A stretch of 64,000 nt of DNA from contig SNVD02015901.1 of assembly GCA_013180625.2 (NCBI GenBank), positions 60,416 to 124,415 on the forward strand, read 5' to 3'. Of this stretch, positions 47,371 to 64,000 are shown in pieces (position 1 is the stretch's first letter; each line of letters opens with the position of its first letter). The DNA comes from Boswellia sacra (Eukaryota; Streptophyta; Magnoliopsida; Sapindales; Burseraceae). Position numbers and translations under genes: made by a program. Under the pieces are notes generated by a model. That model made no database searches, had not been told where the DNA came from, and worked only from the letters and a program-made list of their open reading frames with translations.

Positions 47371-50300
47371 CTGTACCTCTCAATGTGTCAGTGGAATTAT
47401 ATGTAATAAATGAGTCATATATGACTATCACACGACAATTCAAATCCACCTTGGCTACCACCCAATGTTCACTCCCGATGTTAACAGGGACATAGAGTTG
47501 AAAAGAAAATTGACAACATGGAAATCAATGACAACATGTTGATTAAAATAGCACATACTAACACACTGAATATAAATGGACTCACTTTGTCCATGTCGAC
47601 CCATGGCCGTCCAACGAGGGGCATTTCCTCAAGGAGAAAGTGGACAATATCTGACTCGTTCACCCAGTCAATATCATCCAATTTGTGCGAGAATCGTGTC
47701 CACAATGACTGAACTTTTAACTACAATTTTATGAGTATAGTTAGCTAACTCTTGAGCAGGCACAATGATGGAATCACAAATAAACTATAATTTCATATGC
47801 TTTGCAAATACCTACCCAAAAATTTGTGTCCAAGAAAGCAGACCTCTGGACAATACATATGCCCATATCACGAGCTCTACAGCGTAACGTCCATAAGTAG
47901 TTGTTAATATGCTGCATATAGTAATAGTCAGGAGGAGACAACAAGGAGTGAAACAAATCTCAAATGCAAGCCACTCGGTCAGCGTGGTTAACGTGACGAA
48001 GAACTCACAACCAGCTAGGCAGACACCCAAGTCAACATCATTCGACGCCTCACTCATCCACGTATCAAAGCTGATGCAATCAGCATCTGGTGTGGGGACA
48101 TGTGGGTCAAATACTGAAACCCGAGTCCACAAGATGCCACGGGATACATTATCTGTATCTTGTGTCACCGCCTCCCAACGTTGTAAAGTGGGCTCCTCTG
48201 CGAGCTGAAGAACTAGACCCTCTGTGGGCTGGACAACGGGGTCCTCTGGCTGTACATGTGGAGCGTTAGAGGCTATCTCATATGACACGACCCTCGCTCT
48301 CTTTCTACGTAGTGGATTGACGAAGGGCTCCGTTTATACTTTCCCATAAATAGTCGTCGACCTCAAAGGGAAACGAAGCCCGTGGAAGTAGCATCGATGG
48401 CACGAACACTCATGTCTACAGGTTCAAGTTCTTTTGCCTCCTGAACGTCATCATCATCATCATTGCCCATACCATTATTCGAATCCTGTATTACAGCAAA
48501 CCATTACAACGGGTTAACAATATGACATCATTAAAATCATTAATTATGTTATTAATCTGTGCGACGTACTGTGACAACGTATCCAAAATAGTCATCCAAT
48601 AGCACAACAGCCTCACGTAAAAGTACTATCTCCTCCCACATATCCTTATCTCTGCCGATAACGTTGTTATCTTCTCTCGGAGTCCTACAAGCTCACACAT
48701 AACTATGCTCTCGAACCCATCATGGAACTGCTGCGCCTGTATATCATTATTCACAATCAACATGAGAAACCAACCAACTAGTAATGAAAACGAAAAAGTA
48801 TACAAACGTAAATTTTCAATATATACTTTCGAACTAGAAGGGACATCACGTATAGAAGGGGAAATGTCACGGTAGATGGTCGCGCGACCAAAGAAGGAAC
48901 CGAATCACCTACAAGACCATAGTTGTCGAACGTGGTAGGTGCAGGACTGATGGGGGGATCGGCTGTGTGCATGATTGGCCCCACATCAAGTCTATTGACA
49001 GAACTATGTCCAGCAGGATGATTTCCTGATGGATCCTCATGACCTTGACTCTCGTATGCGGGAGGTGTAGGACAAACGGGGGAAAGCCGGCGACGGAGAT
49101 TGCACATTATCATCTGGAGGACTAGCTGTGTCAATAACTGGCCCCATGTCAGGTTTAATAAGGGAACTCTGACTAAGAGGAGGTGGAGCTAATGGATCCC
49201 CTGTAGGAAGTGGCTCAGTCCTCTCATCGAGCAGTAAAAGAGCATCAACAAATGCCGCCCATGCTACATGTGCACCTCTCCGGATGCCAACTACTGCAGC
49301 AAGCCTAATGTACCAAGCAGTGGTCTGCTCTGCCTCAGATGGCTCCAAAACAACGATGGATGAGCCTGCATCATCAAATAAGCCATTAAATTAAACAGTG
49401 ATTCGCTGTGACCGATAACAGAAAAAATAATCAATGGAACCTAACATACCCTCCTCCTAACCAACATGACATTGCGTTTGACGATGTCCTCTGACAAGGT
49501 TTTTTTGTGTCTCCCACTTCAACAAACGTGATATCTTCTCCGCAAACACCCTGTTCGCTCGCCCATATGTTGCGCCAATATATGACACGACCTCCTACAA
49601 CCAAACCTTAATAACATAAGGGTTTTTTAGTGACAATAGATATTTCAAAATGTAATTCAAAGAAACTCATAAACACGTCTAATATTTGTTTTTCAGTATG
49701 TACCTGAATAGCGTAGGGGCACCCTTCTAAATTATATGTCTCGGAATGCTTCCCTTTCCCCATCGTTTTCTTCTTCTTCGCTTTCGCTCGTTTCTTATAC
49801 TTTTCCAATCTCCCATCCAAAACTTTTTTCATCCCTTTAAGTGTCTTATCATAAGACAGCGAACCCTATAAATAATTGTTAAAACTATCCAATATGTTGA
49901 CAAAATTCAACCACTTACGGGAGACATCAGCGTTAATCCCGTCCCATGAAAAGCTGCTTGAGCATGTAATACAAGGCCAACTTTACAACATCCTCGTCTG
50001 GCATAGCTGACACATTTAATGCCCAAAGTCTCGGATAGAAATGCATGAGCTCCATGTCTTGACCCCCAAAGTACGTATCCAACAAATGGCACGGATTCAA
50101 GACACTCGGTATTGGTGGCACGGGGGTAGCAAATTTTAAACTGGTCACCAAACGAACTCGTGGGTAGAAAAATGAATCAGTCTTCCTAGAAAGAAGAAAA
50201 AAAAACATAAGATGCCAAAATGGTAAAAAAAATAAAACTACAACGATCAAATGCTAAAAAATAAAATTAGTTAACTACATTGTAGTTCAAACACCATATT

Positions 50301-50585
50301 TTTACCTTAAATAAGGAATCACATCTCTTTATCGTATCCCACTGTGTTAACCTCTCACTCAAGCACATTATGCACCAATTGAGACAGAAAGGACAACTCT
50401 CGAATGTCTAGGAGAAACCCAAAACATGTATTACTAAACATGTTTTGTTGCCTCTCATTCAAGTTCGCACGAATCCATTCTATACAGTCTAAACTGGCTA
50501 AGTTAGTGATAATCACATGGTAGTGCTCACCATACAGAGTTTTCAAGGTGAAAGAGAGTCCAAATTCATTTGCCATTTGCTTCAA
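47371..50585 (-). pseudogene. Transposon-type DUF1985/Ulp1 protease gene, N-terminal and catalytic His/Asp part
   Basis: Reading on the - strand, 50585-50355 encodes a DUF1985-like piece (NMFSNTCFGFLLDIRELSFL) that ends at an in-frame TGA. 50250-49933 and 49832-49608 carry further conserved pieces (YNLEGCPYAIQV). 49348-48778 is Pro/Ser-rich with an internally repeated phrase (DMGPVIDTASPP / DVGPIMHTADPP). The protease domain starts about 47950 (HINNYLWTLRCRARDMG), continues at 47705-47595, and reaches GSEHWVVAKVDL with the catalytic His codon at 47465-47467 and IYDS with Asp at 47414-47416. The protein then runs into the solo LTR at 47370. Exon borders were not resolved fully. All four catalytic positions (His, Asp, Gln, Cys) are retained across the two parts. 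Confidence 0.82.
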
Positions 50586-50689
50586 CTTGCAAAAAAAAAA
50601 ATAGTACGTTATAGTTAAATATGATGGAAAAAGGCAAAAGCTAAGGCTAAAACAAACAATTTGTCAAAATGCTCAACATAACTCGACAT

Positions 50690-51440
50690 AACACGACACA
50701 CTCGATAAAACTCGAATAAGAAAACCGACGCTCGATGAACTCCATCGAGTGTCCGAAGAAACTTATGCCGGATTCCTGGAAACGACATACGCGAGGTCGG
50801 ACATCCGACTATATGACTGTGTCAGATGTTGGTCTCATTGAGTGTCGGATTCATAATCCGACAAAGTACACTCTTCGGACTCGTCTCCCTAGCTTCAATC
50901 ACGTCGGATTTTGTATCTGACACTCGACGTAAGTGTTTTCACTTTTATCGATTGTCGATTTCACGTTAATCGATAACAGCATCTGAAGCCCATGAAACCG
51001 ACGTTCGATGCCATAATTACATATCGTCGAGTGTCAGAGACATGGTTTTGGTGCACCAGATGTCGGTTTACATGAAACTGACACTCGATGTCGCTTATGT
51101 AAATGCTCTGATGGCGAGTGTCCATTGATGCATCCGACAGGACTCGACACATTTCGTTGTTGAACCTATTTTCACTTTCATCGGGTGTCGGTTTCATATT
51201 AATCGACAACTGACTCCGAAGCCATAAAATCGACACTCGACATTCCCAATTACGTCGACATCAAGTGTCAGAGACATGGTTTCGATACACTGAGATATTA
51301 GTTTACACGAAATCGACACTCAAAGTCTTCGAAAATACCCCGATGGCGAGTGTTGGTTGATGCATCTGACGGGACTCGACACATTATGTCGAGTGTTGAG
51401 CGAAGACCAATACTCGCCATCGTCTTCATCGCGCGAAACG
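50690..51440. repeat. Degenerate TCGAGTGTCGG-rich repeats, including two 233-bp tandem units
   Basis: Short phrases of the type gacactcgatg and tcgagtgtcgg recur throughout in both orientations. Two longer tandem units start at 50940 (cacttttatcgattgtcg) and 51173 (cactttcatcgggtgtcgg), period about 233 bp. They lie just upstream of the Ulp1-like gene on its 5' side and may be the subterminal repeats of the transposon that carries it. Confidence 0.8.
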
Positions 51441-52084
51441 CGTCGATTTTCACCATTTTTACACATATCAAACCAAAAAAGCATCCAAATCACACTTTAT
51501 TTAGGCCACAAACACAGAATAATCACAAAATACGATCGAAAACTCAAATCCCAAATTTAAATTCCCTAAATCTAACCTAAATCCCTAATTAATTCAAATG
51601 TGGAAATTTCCTATATACATCTCTATTCCTTCGGGTCATGCCTAATCTAAATGTTATTTTCAATCTTCATAAGGCGAATATCACTTCAAACGATCAAGAA
51701 AACAAGAATTTTTTTTTTTAAAAAAACAAATACTAACTTACTAGAACCGAATACTCTTGCTTCTCTCCTCATTCCTCTTGCTTCTATAGGTTCCTCGTTC
51801 CTCTTGTTATATGTTCACGGTGCTGCGTTTCAGACGGTATCGACGAGTATTGGAAGCTCAACAACAGACGGTTATAGAATAGGAAGAGGTAAGTGAAGGA
51901 AAGAGTGAAATAAGGAGTGTTAGGAATAAATTGAATTACTAAAGGCATTTTAATCATTTCACGAAGAACGAGTATATGACATCAAAAGTTGATGTGTCTA
52001 TTTTTAGTAAAGATCCCTAATTTTATCTATTTTTTTAATTTTTCATTTTAATATCTCTCCCTATCTCTGTCTCTCGATCATGGC
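51441..52084. other. Intergenic, nothing recognised
   Basis: AT-rich with a T/A run (51711-51726). It could include the 5' untranslated and terminal region of the Ulp1-carrying transposon (- strand), but no end could be fixed. Confidence 0.4.
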
Positions 52085-52586
52085 ATGCAGTTCACATTCG
52101 GTGTAGCTGGTTTCTCCATTTTGGGTGGCTTGGACAATCGCTACCATTAAATTCTCAAGAAGAATTACGCTATTCAACGAAGGCTACAATTCTTCCCCTA
52201 TAAACTTACTAGGTTCCTTGTACTCCACTTCAACCTCGGTAAGCTTCATAAGTAATACGAGAGAAATCTGCAAACGTCTCGTAATTTGTTCTATTTTAAT
52301 TGTTGATTAATTATCAATTAATTTAATTTCTTGACCTAAAGGCAAGGAAGAGGCTGCGCAAGAGAGAATCTGTGAGATAACTAGAGAGAGGGAGGACAAA
52401 AAATATTGCTGAAGCTGAGAGAGATCTTCTAGTAACCTAATGAACTTGAGCGGCGATATTTTAACTGATGAACAAATAGCTGACAATATCGCCTGCTCTT
52501 TTGTTCGTCGCCTGACATGGACTCTGAAGTATCTTCACGATGACTCAGATATCAGTTATACGTTAGAAAGGTTTTCAGGGAATTAA
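52085..52586 (+). pseudogene. Cytochrome P450 fragment, CYP707A-like (ABA 8'-hydroxylase family)
   Basis: The piece 52085-52238 reads MQFTFGVAGFSILGGLDNRY, a stop, ILKKNYAI and, after a frameshift, NEGYNSSPINLLGSLY, matching the F-G region of CYP707A. A probable intron (GT at 52239, AG at 52340-52341) follows. The next piece starts ARKRLRK and continues to AEAERDLL. After another break it reads ILTDEQIADNI and LTWTLKYLHDDS, the I-helix region. The A-G-x-D/E-T-T oxygen-binding core between these two motifs is missing. No heme-binding Cys region follows. CYP707A enzymes inactivate abscisic acid; this copy cannot. Intron retention shows it arose from genomic DNA, not from an mRNA copy. Confidence 0.75.
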
Positions 52587-53470
52587 TTAAAGTTTAATAA
52601 GAAATATATAACAGTTTAATAGTTTAATATTTTTTTATTGGATGTACATAAAAATAGAGGATGAACTGATAAAATGGGTAAACTAAACAGAACAACTCTT
52701 GGGCTATAAAGAGAAATGACAAGCTGATTCTCACGCAGCCCACACTCGATGGCCTGCAAGTAAATAATTTTCGTAAAGCCGAAAGGTGCTTTTATAATCA
52801 ACAAAATACAACCAGAAAGGAAACAATTTTTAAGATACTTAAATGAAAATACACCTTCAGTACCATGATTCAATTGTTTTCAAATGATTTCGCAAAATAC
52901 TTTTATTTGGAAAGTCCGTTCTTTAATTTGGAAAGTTCGTAAACGGACTCAAGTTCATTTCAATTCTAAACTCAAAATACTTCGCTGCAATAGCATTGCA
53001 TGGCTTTTTGTTAGTTAAAAGTCGAAAATAACTAAATTCTGAGGTATGTTATTTAAATTAAAAGTAAAAAAAAAGTCCCCGGACCGCTCAAAGAACATAC
53101 ACCTGCTAATCTTCAAAACAGCTCCTCGGATTTAGCTATTTCCCAACTCTACTTTCTATCTTATTCTTTGCAATCTCGGTACGAATTTTTTATCATCAAC
53201 CAAACAAACCAGTACCACCAATCCATGTACTCGTATTCCCAAGACACAACTAACGAATCACATAAACAGAAAGGGTTAAACTCCATCAAACAATAAGAAA
53301 GATATTTGGATGCTAATTTGTAACACAGGTTTCTTATTGCCTGTTCATAAAAGAAAACCTTCCTCAAAGCCTCTTCCAGCAAGCATTTTACTTGTATTGG
53401 AAGAGGATTCAGGGGAGTAAACAAATGAGCATTTCTTTACAAAGATGACGAGGGCACTTACAATTGATAG
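52587..53470 (-). other. GBA2 3' flank, probably including its 3' UTR
   Basis: No ORF with domain support was found. Polyadenylation of the GBA2 transcript is expected in this stretch on the - strand, but no single signal stands out. Confidence 0.5.
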
Positions 53471-63854
<10,384 letters not shown>

Positions 63855-64000
63855 CTGCAGGACCACAACAATAGGCCAGATAATCAAAGTTCAATTCAAG
63901 GTTCCACTTATCATGTAATCTAGTCTATTACAAAGCACAGTACATATTTCTTCTAACCTATATCCTCATAAAGGGATGACATATCCAATCCTTTCCCTTG
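63855..64000 (-). other. GBA2 intron running off the window
   Basis: It begins with a TGCAG acceptor next to exon 63854-63781. No upstream exon is recognisable before the window ends. Confidence 0.6.

Noticed and set aside
47909..48208. 99-codon open frame on the + strand
   Set aside because: Antisense of the Ulp1-like protease region.

Overview
This window is nuclear DNA of a flowering plant, most likely a eudicot. The evidence is intron-containing plant genes and a dense load of Ty1/copia and Ty3/Athila retrotransposons. There are no bacterial-type operons, CRISPR arrays, rRNA genes or recognisable tRNA genes.

Layout from left to right. (1) 984-1133: last coding exon of a MEKK-type MAP kinase kinase kinase (+ strand), with a stop just before the expected C-terminal tail. 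(2) 2,306-6,038: a 3.7-kb solo LTR with a 5-bp target duplication. (3) 7,617-12,915: a complete four-exon NDC80/HEC1 kinetochore gene (- strand), 575 codons plus stop, with an E2F-type site about 90 bp upstream. (4) 13,641-15,304: a short two-LTR non-autonomous element. (5) 15,595-33,440: one decayed copia element (- strand) split by two Athila insertions (17,034-27,117 and 29,857-33,152). The first Athila carries an inverted Athila solo LTR inside its own 3' LTR. (6) 34,020-41,524: a SIRE/Maximus-like copia element (- strand) lacking RT and RNase H. (7) 41,640-43,048: an Athila solo LTR with a short primer-binding-site tail. (8) 43,187-50,585: a transposon-type DUF1985/Ulp1 protease gene (- strand) cut inside its catalytic domain by a second 3.8-kb solo LTR. 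(9) 52,085-52,586: a cytochrome P450 (CYP707A-like) gene fragment. (10) 53,471-63,854: thirteen exons (810 codons plus stop) of a GBA2-type non-lysosomal glucosylceramidase (- strand), whose 5' exons lie past the right edge.

The functional genes (MAPKKK end, NDC80, GBA2) are unrelated housekeeping or signalling genes. They flank about 40 kb of nested retroelements with no shared pathway. The regional theme is repeated LTR insertion followed by DNA loss: four solo LTRs and two internally deleted elements. Insertion order can be read from target duplications. No clearly new biological system was found. The most unusual signals are the Athila solo LTR whose right target duplication is displaced by primer-binding-site sequence, the Ulp1 gene interrupted exactly between its catalytic residues, and a GC-AG intron in GBA2. 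Exon positions were worked out by hand from reading frame, splice signals and remembered family conservation; no alignment or database search was run.
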